Part shown: positions 17,226 through 25,452 of the stretch, one piece after another | Position numbering within the stretch: the first letter of the stretch is position 1 | How the letters are laid out: each line of letters begins with the position of its first letter | Origin: Croceibacterium aestuarii | GTDB lineage: Bacteria > Pseudomonadota > Alphaproteobacteria > Sphingomonadales > Sphingomonadaceae | Direction of reading: 5' to 3' | NCBI RefSeq assembly: GCF_030657335.1 | Contig: NZ_CP131039.1 | Location: forward strand, 1 to 64,000 | Length of the DNA stretch: 64,000 nt | Position numbers and translations under genes: made by a program | Notes under the pieces: generated by a model | Seen by the model: only the letters and a program-made list of their open reading frames with translations | Told to the model about the DNA's origin: nothing | Database searches by the model: none

Positions 17226-18095
17226 TCACGGCTGCTGGGCGTGCATCCAATCGGCCGCCGCCTGCGCCTTGCTGGCCGCAGTGAAGATCGCGCGGCTGTC
17301 GTTCTTCAGCACCTGAAGCCAGGAGGCGATATAGGCGGCATGATCGGGACGCGGATCGTGCGCGATGCCGAGGTCGGCAAGCAGGAACGAGGCGGTCAGC
17401 TCGGCGGTCGCTTCCTCCATCGCGAGCGCGTCCTTGGTCCACCTGGCGCTGAAATCCCGGTCGAGCCGATGCGCCGCGCCGCTGGCATGGGCACACTCGT
17501 GGATATGGGTGCCGTAGAATCCATGCGCGCTACGGAAGGTTGCGAAGTGCGGCATGTAGATGCGGTCTTCGCCGAGATGGTAATAGGCGCTGCTCGACCC
17601 GTAGACCGTGTCGATACCGAGCGCGGCGATGAAGGCCTCGGCGGCCGCAAGGCGCTCGCTCTCGGGCAGGACCGGCCCGGGCTCGGGCGCGTAGCCGTCG
17701 ACCTGATCGGCGTTGAACAGGCTGAACGCCCGGGCGAAGAGCCGCCGTCCCTTGCCGCCATCTTCGTCATCCTGCTCGTCGTCGCGCCGGCTGATCTCCT
17801 TCCAGAGGACGCCGAGGCTGGCCTGCTCGCCCTTGCGGACCTGGGCGCCGCGGTCCTGCCACTGACGATAAGTGCCCCAGACCCCGCTCGCATAGCCGCC
17901 GCCATAGGCCGCCGCCCAGAGCGACACCGTGTTGATGCCGCGATAGGGCTTGCCGCTGGCGATGTTGGTCGGCCGGGTGACATCGGCGCCGCTGTGATGC
18001 CATGGCATGCGCCAGTTGCCCGTACCGGCTTCGATCGCTGCAAGGATCGCCTCGGTGACCCGAGTATAGACGTCGGCTCGTACCTGAGTTGGCAT
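17226..18095 (-). CDS. ardC: ArdC-like antirestriction protein carried by the transposon
   Basis: A 289-residue protein of the ArdC family. The N-terminal single-stranded-DNA-binding domain shows RPTNIASGKPYRGINTVSLW and GAQVRKGEQ; the C-terminal zincin-like domain has the HExxH motif in THIHECAHASG and the end block AAYIASWLQVLKNDSRAIFTAASKAQAAADW. ArdC protects incoming single-stranded DNA from host restriction. Intact and cargo of the same transposon that broke the island's own ardC, so it may replace the lost function. It lies downstream of the recombinase genes on the same strand. Confidence 0.9.
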   Translation of the reverse strand: MPTQVRADVYTRVTEAILAAIEAGTGNWRMPWHHSGADVTRPTNIASGKPYRGINTVSLWAAAYGGGYASGVWGTYRQWQDRGAQVRKGEQASLGVLWKEISRRDDEQDDEDGGKGRRLFARAFSLFNADQVDGYAPEPGPVLPESERLAAAEAFIAALGIDTVYGSSSAYYHLGEDRIYMPHFATFRSAHGFYGTHIHECAHASGAAHRLDRDFSARWTKDALAMEEATAELTASFLLADLGIAHDPRPDHAAYIASWLQVLKNDSRAIFTAASKAQAAADWMHAQQP

Positions 18096-18250
18096 GATCT
18101 GAACTCCGCTTGCCCGTCGGGGGCCATCCCCGGCGGCGGAGCTCGACTAGCGCCGGGCACAAGCGCGGTTGCGCACCCGTAGGGCCGCAGCGAAGCGGAG
18201 GACGGCAACGCCGTTGCGCCAGCGCGCCGACCGGCGCAGAGCTTCCGCCG

Positions 18251-20428
18251 TCAGCCGGGGTTGGCCTCCGGCGGCGCGGGGCCGATGGCGTCGATCACGG
18301 TAGTGAGCCGGTTGATCTCGGTGGCGAGTGCATGGCGTTGAAGATCCGACAGACGTCGTTCGCGCAGCAATGCCCTGGCATCATCGGCCGCGCGTTCCCA
18401 AGCTGGCCTGTGACGGGCGGTGATGCAGGCGTTGGGACAGCGGGTCGGCTCGCACAGCGCCGTGAGCGGCTGCTTGGGATCGGGGGTGGTCACGCGCTTG
18501 AGGCAGAGCGCGGTGGCGGGATCGAAGAAGCAATCCGCGAGGAGGCCGACATGGAGGGTTCGCGCGACGCTGGCGAGCATGACACGTAGCCGGGAGCGGT
18601 CGGCGATCATGGCGGGCAAGGGCCCGAGCTGCACGGCCGCATCGTCGAGCGTCCGCGCGATGCGTGGTCCCGCCGGCCCCGCGAGTGAGGCACCGCCCTG
18701 CCGCCGGTCGAAATAGTCCAGCAGGTCGCCCTGCTGACCGAGCCGGCGCTGCGCCTCGACCTCGGCGCGAAACCCCGATGCGCTGGTTCCGGCATAGCCC
18801 TCGAAAGCGGCGACCGAGGCGTGCTTATACTGGATCATGCCGGCGATGGTGCCGAACGGACGGTTGGCGATGTGCCATGCGATGGTGCGGCGGAACTGCC
18901 GCGTCGTTATGCGCCACGGCTTGCCACCGGGTCCGGACGGGATGACCGGCACATCAGGGCTGCCGAAGGCAGCGTTGAGGTGGTCGCGGAAGGCGTTGAG
19001 TTGGCGGACCACCTCGCTCGACAGATGCGTCTTGGTGGCGGCGCCGGGGCGTAGCACCGGCCAGAGCGGATCGCTGCCGCTGGCGCGCGTCGGTCTTGCC
19101 GACAGGCGTTCAAGCACCGCTATCGCGTCTGCGACCGGCTCGATCGTCACCCAGCTCGCCGCCTCGCCCATGGTCGACCGACGCTTGTAGATGGTCGATC
19201 GAATGCGATGCCGCTCGACCAGGCCATCCTCGCTGCGCGCGATCGAGAGGCACCCCCGCCGCATCGCCTGCACCTCGCAGTCGCGCATGCCGGTGAGGTA
19301 AGCGCACACTATATAGGCGGCCGCCTGAAGCATCCGTTCCTCTTGTGCGAGCGTCTTCGCATCGAAGCGTGCGCGCCATGGCCGACCGCTATCGGGATCA
19401 ATCGAGATCGGCGTGTCCATGCCGCCCACTTCGACGCCCAGGTCGGCGGCAGCGGCTTCGATCAGGGCGGAGACGCCCTTGGCGAGTCCGAAATGCATGG
19501 CCGGTTCCGCCTCAGCATCGACACCGGCATGAAGATGGAGAAGATGGACGTTGATCGGCGGCGTCGCTTCTCCGGTGCGGGGATCGGTGCGCGTGACGCC
19601 GTTATGCGCGGTCGTCCAGATCGGCACGCCGCGGCCTTGCCGGGCTCGACGCGCGATATGGCGCTCGAGGCGCGCGCGCTGCCGCAGGCGGCGCTCTACG
19701 CCAGGCAGTCCGCGCTCGGCGGCAAGCAGCCGGGCGCGGCGCGCCTCGAGCCGATCCAGCGCGGCCCGAGCCGATAGAATATCGTGCGCGAAGACGGTGA
19801 CGTAGCGCAATGACCAGGCGAGCAGTGCGGCGATGACATCTTCCGGAAACCGCGGGGTACGGTTCTCAACGACGTGCCGATAGCCTGCGACGCGGGCGGG
19901 TGCCTGTCCGGCCCAGGGCTCAAACGCGAGGCCTCCGCCAGCGAGGCGGTCACGATAGTGATAGAGATCGGAGACCACTTCGAGGAGGTGGCCGACTATG
20001 ACGGGTCGCCGGGCAGAATCGTGGCGAAGATGCCTGGCATAGGCATCGGCCAGCGCCTGATCGATGCGGCCAAGGTCGAGCCCTCCAAGCGTCAGGCGCG
20101 CGAAGGCGAAGAACCGGCGTGCGCGGTTGAATGCCTGGCGGATGCTCGCCGGCGGCAGCTTCGGGCGGTAGCCGGGAAGATCGACGTTGAGGCGGGCGTA
20201 GAGATAGGCACGCATCGCCGCCTGCACATCGGCATGTTCGAGCACGTCGAAATGCACGGTGACATGGCAGCGCCGCGCGTTCTCGCGGAACACGGCGGGA
20301 CCGAGATCCCAGCTTGAGTCGCCGACCCGCGACAGCTCTTCGCGGGCGTGGCCCGCCTTGAGCGGCGCAGTGGCCAGCACGGGCCGATCGTCGAACGCGG
20401 GTGCGCGGGCATGGGCGGGCGTGATCAT
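18251..20428 (-). CDS. Tyrosine recombinase C of the transposon trio
   Basis: A 725-residue tyrosine-recombinase-like protein. The C-terminal catalytic region has the first arginine in LTGMRDCEV, a TTRQFRRTIAWH block in the position of the usual HxLRH, and a candidate tyrosine in AAFEGYAG. It ends with a cysteine-containing tail (RCPNACITARH) also seen in recombinase B. It is the last and longest of three, and its ATG overlaps the recombinase B stop by 4 bases. A longer frame exists upstream but overlaps B and is not protein-like. It probably acts as part of a complex with A and B. Confidence 0.82.
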   Translation of the reverse strand: MITPAHARAPAFDDRPVLATAPLKAGHAREELSRVGDSSWDLGPAVFRENARRCHVTVHFDVLEHADVQAAMRAYLYARLNVDLPGYRPKLPPASIRQAFNRARRFFAFARLTLGGLDLGRIDQALADAYARHLRHDSARRPVIVGHLLEVVSDLYHYRDRLAGGGLAFEPWAGQAPARVAGYRHVVENRTPRFPEDVIAALLAWSLRYVTVFAHDILSARAALDRLEARRARLLAAERGLPGVERRLRQRARLERHIARRARQGRGVPIWTTAHNGVTRTDPRTGEATPPINVHLLHLHAGVDAEAEPAMHFGLAKGVSALIEAAAADLGVEVGGMDTPISIDPDSGRPWRARFDAKTLAQEERMLQAAAYIVCAYLTGMRDCEVQAMRRGCLSIARSEDGLVERHRIRSTIYKRRSTMGEAASWVTIEPVADAIAVLERLSARPTRASGSDPLWPVLRPGAATKTHLSSEVVRQLNAFRDHLNAAFGSPDVPVIPSGPGGKPWRITTRQFRRTIAWHIANRPFGTIAGMIQYKHASVAAFEGYAGTSASGFRAEVEAQRRLGQQGDLLDYFDRRQGGASLAGPAGPRIARTLDDAAVQLGPLPAMIADRSRLRVMLASVARTLHVGLLADCFFDPATALCLKRVTTPDPKQPLTALCEPTRCPNACITARHRPAWERAADDARALLRERRLSDLQRHALATEINRLTTVIDAIGPAPPEANPG

Positions 20429-22212
20429 GCGCGTGCTTCCGGCGGCAGATAGAGCCGCTCGCTCTCCATCTGCCAGCGCGCATCGGCGATAACGGCATCG
20501 GAGAAGACCGGCAGGACCTGGGTCGTGATGCGGGAATGGACGCGGCCGAACTTGGCCGCCCAGTCGCTCGCCGGGAGGCTCGGTCGCTGCTCTTCGACGA
20601 ACGCGAGGAAGGCGAGGATCGCGGGAAGCTTGCGCGCGGTGATGACGGCGTTGGGGCAATCGAGGCAGCCCCAGAAGGGCTGCGCGCAGGGTGAGCCGGC
20701 CTCGGAGAAGGGGCTGCTATGGAAGCCCGAGCAGGCGGCGAGCCAGACATCCTGTTCGCCGTCGAGCAACGGCCCCACCGTATCGGCCGACATCAACGGC
20801 GCCGCCTGCTCGGGCGCTTCGCGCAGCGCCTGCTCGGCCGTGGGCGCGAGGACGGTCGGCATCGCGGCGGCGACCGCCTCGCGAAAGGCATCGGCGACGG
20901 CCGCCTCGTGCAGGGGCCGGAGCGACGGCAGGTCGGCATAATGGCGCGCCGCGACCTCGCGCGTGTGACCGACCGCGAAGCGGGCCATGTGCCCCTCGGT
21001 CTTGGTGTACCACAGCGCCTTGTGGGTCTTGCGCAGCCGGGAAAGCAGCAGATGCAGCGGCTTGCCGTTATCGTCGACAATGCCACAGCGGCGAGCCCAG
21101 GCGGGGAGCGGATACTTGAGGTCGACTATGCCGGCGCGAAGGCCGCCGACGTTGTGATAGGCCCACAGGCAATCGCCGGGCAGGTGCTCGCGGGCAGCCG
21201 CCGTGGCGTCGATCAGGCGGCGGATCAGCCCGCCCGGCGTGCCGCCACCGCCGTCGCGGATGCGCATGCTCTTGTGCTCGGCGCCGCGAGCCCGGCGCTT
21301 CAGATAGCGCAGCTCCACCGTGCCGGCATGGGCATTGGCGAGACAGTCTACGGTCAGCGTCTTCAGGCACTCGGGCTCAAGGCCCGTCTCAAGCGTGAGC
21401 AGCACGAGCAGCGCCGGCAGGTCGCGCGCGAGCAGATGATGCCGGCCATGCAGGTCGTCGATGAGCGTCGCGGTTGGCAGGTTGCGGCGCATGCGCATGA
21501 AATAAAGGCTCTTCAGCTCGGGCTGGTCTGCGACGATAAAGCCCTGCCGCGCGATGATCGCTTCGACATCGGCGCGGGCGGCGGTGATGGCCGGATCACC
21601 CTCGTCGGTCCGATCGTCGGCGCCGAGACGGCGGAACATCGCTTCGACATCGGCTCGCGCCGCGTCGCGCAGCGCGCGGGCGACGAAGGGGCTGTAGGCA
21701 TCGCGCGGGGTCGAGCGGCCCGCCGAAGTGGCCAGCGTGTAGCGCAGCCGCTCATGCAGCTCGGGTGCGATCCGATCGGGCCGGTCTGCTTCGATCGCGC
21801 GCAGTGTGTTGATGATCTTGCTGACCGTCATGTGACGGTGGATCGCGCCCATCCCACGCCGTTCGAGCGCGGATGCGAAACCATCGATATGGACCGCGCG
21901 CAGGTCGCTGACGCCAACCACCTTCAGTCCTTCGTCGGCAAGCCAGGCGAAGAAGTGACGATAGACCTGGACATACTGCTTGATGACGCTGGCCGCACCG
22001 ATCGGTCCCCCGAGCGCGGCCGACCGACGCAGCGCACCGGCAAAGGCGATGGCGAGCGGGCGAGGATCGAGCGCGGTCATATCGACCAGGACCGTCCCGC
22101 CATGCCGCGCCTCGATGGTGAACTTGAGGCCGAACACCGGATCGGGCTGCGGTCGCTCCGGCGTGATGGGCGCGAAGGCGACAGGCCGGCCCTTGCGGGG
22201 ACGCTCGCTCAT
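20425..22212 (-). CDS. Tyrosine recombinase B of the transposon trio
   Basis: A 595-residue site-specific integrase relative. The catalytic set looks incomplete: the first motif reads LETGLEPECLKTL where an arginine is expected, and the later block reads LRKTHKALWYT; a tyrosine is available in EVAARHYAD. The tail has CLDCPNAVITARKLPAI, like that of C. Start chosen at 22212, giving an ATGA overlap with recombinase A; the frame is open for another 215 codons, but that part is the shadow of A. A structural rather than catalytic role in transposition is possible. Confidence 0.82.
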   Translation of the reverse strand: MSERPRKGRPVAFAPITPERPQPDPVFGLKFTIEARHGGTVLVDMTALDPRPLAIAFAGALRRSAALGGPIGAASVIKQYVQVYRHFFAWLADEGLKVVGVSDLRAVHIDGFASALERRGMGAIHRHMTVSKIINTLRAIEADRPDRIAPELHERLRYTLATSAGRSTPRDAYSPFVARALRDAARADVEAMFRRLGADDRTDEGDPAITAARADVEAIIARQGFIVADQPELKSLYFMRMRRNLPTATLIDDLHGRHHLLARDLPALLVLLTLETGLEPECLKTLTVDCLANAHAGTVELRYLKRRARGAEHKSMRIRDGGGGTPGGLIRRLIDATAAAREHLPGDCLWAYHNVGGLRAGIVDLKYPLPAWARRCGIVDDNGKPLHLLLSRLRKTHKALWYTKTEGHMARFAVGHTREVAARHYADLPSLRPLHEAAVADAFREAVAAAMPTVLAPTAEQALREAPEQAAPLMSADTVGPLLDGEQDVWLAACSGFHSSPFSEAGSPCAQPFWGCLDCPNAVITARKLPAILAFLAFVEEQRPSLPASDWAAKFGRVHSRITTQVLPVFSDAVIADARWQMESERLYLPPEARA

Positions 22213-23564
22213 GCGCCCTGCGGTCCCGGCAACAGCGCCAGCAGCTCCTCGACGGCCGCATCCACCGTATCGGCGCGGGTCGCGATATGGTCGAGATAGA
22301 CATAGGTGGTGGCGAGGCTCGCGTGGCCGAGCAGGCGTTGCACCTGTTGCAGCGGGTCGCCCAGGATCAGCCGATAGGTCTCCACCGGCCCCACCGGCAG
22401 TGCGGCCTCGCGCAGTCGCTGCTGGATCAGCAGAGCGAGCATATGGACTGCGAAGGTGTGGCGAAGCTGGTGCGGGCTGATCGACAGCGGGAAGCCGTTC
22501 TCCTCGCACCGCTTGCAGGCCCGGGTGAAGATCACCTCCCACGAGTTGGGGCGGACAGGCTGCCCGACCTCGGTCAGCCATAGCGCCACCGGCTCGCGGG
22601 GCGTTCCATCCTCGTCGCACAGGATCAGGCGGCATCGTTCCTCCGGGGTGCAGACATCGCGCATGCGGTCGAGACCGGCGCGGGTGACGTGGATCGGTCG
22701 CTCGAACCTGGCCGCACCGTCGCGCGCGGCGAACTTGGTCACGCCCGCGGCGCGCTCGACGGCGACATAGGCGGTGATCTGACGAAGGAGCCGGCGCGGG
22801 ACCAGGACGCTGCGTCCGCGGTCGCCCTTGGTGAGCGGCGGCGGCAGGCGCAGCCAAAGCTGCTGAGCCTGATCGTGGTCGTGATCGATGGCCGCAAGCT
22901 CATCGGCGAGCAGGCCCGACGCCTCTTCGAGACGCAGGCCGGTTGTGACGAGAAGATCGGCGAACAGCGCGTTGCGCAGCCCGTTGCGATCGCGAGCGCC
23001 GGGGCGTTCCGTACCGTCAAGGGCGAGGCCGCGCAGACCGACGTCGCGGAAAATGCGGTAGTCGTCCATCGTGACGAACCGCACATCCGATCGCTTGGCA
23101 GTGCGTTCATAGGCGTCGTTGCGCGCGGCGATCATGCCCCGACGCCCCCCATGCGCCGGTCGCCATATAGCGCGCCGACTGAACGGCGCTTCGGCAATCA
23201 GCCCTTGGCTCTTACCCCAGCGGTAGAGGCGATCGAGGCTGGCGACTGCCCGGTTCCAGCTTGCCGCGCTGATCCGCTGGGCGGCGTCGCCGCGCCGCCG
23301 CGCGCGGTGATAGGCGGTCACATCGTCGCGGGCCGCGTCCCATATCGTCGTGCCGCAGGCATCGAGGAAGCGAAGCCACACCGCAACGTCATAGGCGTAG
23401 GCGCGCAGCGAATGGCGCGAGCGGATCCCCGCTAGCGGCAGGTCGACAAAGAAGCGGTCGAGATCGGGATCATAGAGAGCGTCTCCCCGCAGGATCAGCG
23501 GCACATGCGCGTCGAGCCCCCTGGCGTCGCGGCGCTCGCAAACGGTAATGATCGACACCGGCAC
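22209..23564 (-). CDS. Tyrosine recombinase A of the transposon trio
   Basis: A 451-residue phage-integrase-type recombinase with a complete catalytic signature: R in VTTGLRLEEA, H-x-x-R in SPHQLRHTFAVH, the second H in LLGHASLATT and the nucleophile Y in YVYLDH. A SAM-like core-binding domain precedes it (RHSLRAYAYDVAVWLRFLDACG). It is first in the three-gene operon, 64 bases downstream of a 19-bp inverted repeat that may be both recombination site and operator. It is the best candidate for strand cleavage in this element. Confidence 0.9.
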   Translation of the reverse strand: MPVSIITVCERRDARGLDAHVPLILRGDALYDPDLDRFFVDLPLAGIRSRHSLRAYAYDVAVWLRFLDACGTTIWDAARDDVTAYHRARRRGDAAQRISAASWNRAVASLDRLYRWGKSQGLIAEAPFSRRAIWRPAHGGRRGMIAARNDAYERTAKRSDVRFVTMDDYRIFRDVGLRGLALDGTERPGARDRNGLRNALFADLLVTTGLRLEEASGLLADELAAIDHDHDQAQQLWLRLPPPLTKGDRGRSVLVPRRLLRQITAYVAVERAAGVTKFAARDGAARFERPIHVTRAGLDRMRDVCTPEERCRLILCDEDGTPREPVALWLTEVGQPVRPNSWEVIFTRACKRCEENGFPLSISPHQLRHTFAVHMLALLIQQRLREAALPVGPVETYRLILGDPLQQVQRLLGHASLATTYVYLDHIATRADTVDAAVEELLALLPGPQGA

Positions 23565-23627
23565 GAAACCCTCCCCCCCGGACCCCCCACCCGGAAGCTG
23601 ACCTCACACCGATGCGCCCTATGGCCC

Positions 23628-23691
23628 GGCAGTTATCAGGCTGGCCTCCGCCAGCTCTTGGGTCAGCGCTACGGCCAGCCTGATAACTGCC
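23628..23691. repeat. Perfect 19-bp inverted repeat ahead of the recombinase trio
   Basis: GGCAGTTATCAGGCTGGCC at 23628-23646 is repeated inverted at 23673-23691, with 26 bases between. It lies between recombinase A and the right end of the transposon. The arm segment TTATC-x-GG resembles the right terminal motif TTATCTGG. It is a likely recombinase-binding site or operator; no T-run follows, so a terminator is unlikely. Confidence 0.75.
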
Positions 23692-23754
23692 TACCGTGGG
23701 CGTCCATCGCCGACCTTACTGCAATGTTGCGGGCGGCGCAGACTGTCCAGATAA

Positions 23755-24459
23755 GGCGATGAGTTCCTCGGCGGCATAGGCCTCACTGCCAAAGCGGTTC
23801 TTAAGATCGCGATCGAGCCGCGAGGAATGTCCGGTCCAGTGCGACAGCTCGTGCGCGAGTGTCGCGTAGTAGTGGTCATAGGCTTCAAAAAGCTCGACCG
23901 ACGGCATGGTGACCCGGTCGCGCAGCGGCTCGTAATAGGCCTGCGCGCCATGATGGCGCAGCTCTACGCCCACCTTGCCGAAGAAGGCATCAAGCCGGTC
24001 TTCGCGCCCTTTGGGCTCCAGCGCGGCAACCAATGGCTTGGGATGGTGGAATTCAGGGAGGCCATCGCACTGGTCGGCGTTGAACACGGCATAGGCCTTG
24101 AGCACACGCCGGTTCTCGGTATCCGCTTCGCCTTCGGCGTTTTCGACTTCCTTGGTGTAGCTCTTGTAGAAGATCGCGATGGTCGATTTCTCACCCTTGC
24201 GGACCTGGCCGCCGAGCTTCTGGCACTGGTGGTAGGTCATCCAGTAGGGCGAGGCGTAGCCAAAGCCATCGGCCACCATCCAAAGCCAGAAGGTGTTCAT
24301 GCCGCGATAGGGCGTCCCGCAGGAACGCAAGGGCCGCGAAGCCGGCACGCCGCGCCACGGCTTGACCCAAGGTTTGGTGCCTTGCTCGAGTTTTTCGATG
24401 ATGGCGGCGGTGATGCGCGCGGCAGGCGAAGTCGATGCAGTGCGGCGGGACTTAGTCAT
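23755..24459 (-). pseudogene. 5' part of the island's interrupted ardC
   Basis: The first 235 codons of an ArdC-like protein: N-terminal ssDNA-binding domain (GTPYRGMNTFWLW, QKLGGQVRKGEKS) and the zinc motif in TLAHELSHWTGHSSRLDRD. The family pattern stops at EELIA; transposon DNA follows and adds about a dozen foreign residues before a stop at 23716. The ATG at 24457-24459 has GATCAGGAGA 8 bases upstream. A 247-residue product with HExxH could still be made but lacks the C-terminal helix bundle. The 3' part is at 13421-13648. Confidence 0.9.
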
Positions 24460-24476
24460 GGAAGGTCTCCTGATCG

Positions 24477-24496
24477 CCGGGACGGACATGTCCCGG
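24477..24496. repeat. Short inverted repeat upstream of ardC
   Basis: CCGGGAC at 24477-24483 pairs with GTCCCGG at 24490-24496, loop six bases, just upstream of the ardC ribosome site. It could be an operator or a leader hairpin. Confidence 0.4.
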
Positions 24497-24612
24497 TTCA
24501 GGAAGTGCAAAGCTCCCTCCTCTCTCTTTTAAAGGCGACGGCTATGCGCCCTATTTTCTGCCGTTCTGCTTGAACGCATCGGGTCCCAAAAGCTGCCGCT
24601 GAGAGCATGCCG

Positions 24613-25452
24613 CTATGTGCTCGAGGTCAGCAGGCGCGCTCGTCCGTCGGAAATATGAAAGCGTATCCAGCCATCTCGTCGAGTGGTGATGACGCGGCGC
24701 AGCGTCCCGTTGTGTTCGATGCCGCGTGCACGGTGCCGATATAGCGCGATGGTTTCTTGCGTTGCGTGCTGGATACCGCAGTCCGAGACCACAAAGATGT
24801 CTGGTTGTAGACCGGTCCATTCGAACAACTCGGGACAGTACCCATTGTAGCGACCGTGGTGCGACGCCACAAAGACGTTAATGTCGTGCATTTCTCGGCG
24901 AAAGTCAGATCGATCAAGAAGGCGCGGCCAACCTTCCCTCTCCATGTCACCGCCGTACAATATCGAGAAGCCCGGTATGCCTAGCCGGCTCGGCCAGCGC
25001 ATCATCAGCACCAGGCTGAGGTTGTTCTCGTCTTCGAAATCGTAAGGATAACTGTTCCAGAATATCCTGCATGTCATCCCATCGAAGGCGGCAAGTGAAC
25101 CCGCTGGCTGGTTGAAATGCATTGTCATGTCGGCGAGCGCTGCGATGCCGGCGCCCATGCCCCCAGATGCCTTTAATCGGTAGAGTTCGTTGCCCGAGAC
25201 TGTTGGGTTGCGGGTGAGGCAGCCAATGTCGACGGTCTCCAGCAGCCGAGGTAAATCGCTAGCATGGTCTTCGTCGCAGTTGGTAATTACAAGTTCGTCG
25301 AGCCAACGGACTCCACGACGAGCCAACATTTCAGAAGGTCGCCAACCCGTACCTCCATTGTGCCCACAGTCGATCGACATGTGCGCGCCGGAGTCGCTTG
25401 AGATCAACGAACATTGGCCATGCGCGACGTTGAAGATTTCAAGGGTCGCCAC
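24613..25452 (-). CDS. Metallo-beta-lactamase-fold hydrolase (ComEC-like)
   Basis: A 279-residue MBL-fold protein of the ComEC/Rec2 C-terminal type. The strand-loop DELVITNCDEDHASDL aligns with the usual T-H-x-D-x-D-H-x-G, with the first His replaced by Asn; ASHHGRYNGY gives the later His-His pair. The altered ligand set may change metal binding. Homologues hydrolyse phosphodiester or nucleotide bonds; the substrate here is unknown. The GTG start lies 14 bases inside the end of the patatin gene's restored frame, so it is the third gene of a tightly overlapping operon. Confidence 0.78.
   Translation of the reverse strand: MATLEIFNVAHGQCSLISSDSGAHMSIDCGHNGGTGWRPSEMLARRGVRWLDELVITNCDEDHASDLPRLLETVDIGCLTRNPTVSGNELYRLKASGGMGAGIAALADMTMHFNQPAGSLAAFDGMTCRIFWNSYPYDFEDENNLSLVLMMRWPSRLGIPGFSILYGGDMEREGWPRLLDRSDFRREMHDINVFVASHHGRYNGYCPELFEWTGLQPDIFVVSDCGIQHATQETIALYRHRARGIEHNGTLRRVITTRRDGWIRFHISDGRARLLTSST

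Larger units (their letters stand above)
13649..23754. mobile_element. Tyrosine-recombinase-trio transposon carrying mercury resistance and ardC
   Basis: This 10.1-kb segment lies inside an ardC gene. Both junctions carry the same 3 bases, GGC (13646-13648 and 23755-23757); deleting the segment plus one GGC restores the reading frame. Reading inward, the left end begins AACATATCCTGACAGTC and the right end (minus strand) TTATCTGGACAGTC, so both contain TATC-NN-GACAGTC. Contents from right to left: a 19-bp inverted repeat, three overlapping tyrosine recombinase genes, an intact ardC, merR, and a divergent mer operon. The three-recombinase layout recalls Tn554-type and RIT elements; which group this belongs to I cannot say. 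Confidence 0.85.

Noticed and set aside
20659-22857. Long N-terminal extensions of recombinases B and C (810 and 802 codons in full)
   Set aside because: The extra residues are read from the coding region of the upstream recombinase in another frame and are R/A/P-rich; the ATGA overlaps at 22212 and 20428 give normal starts.
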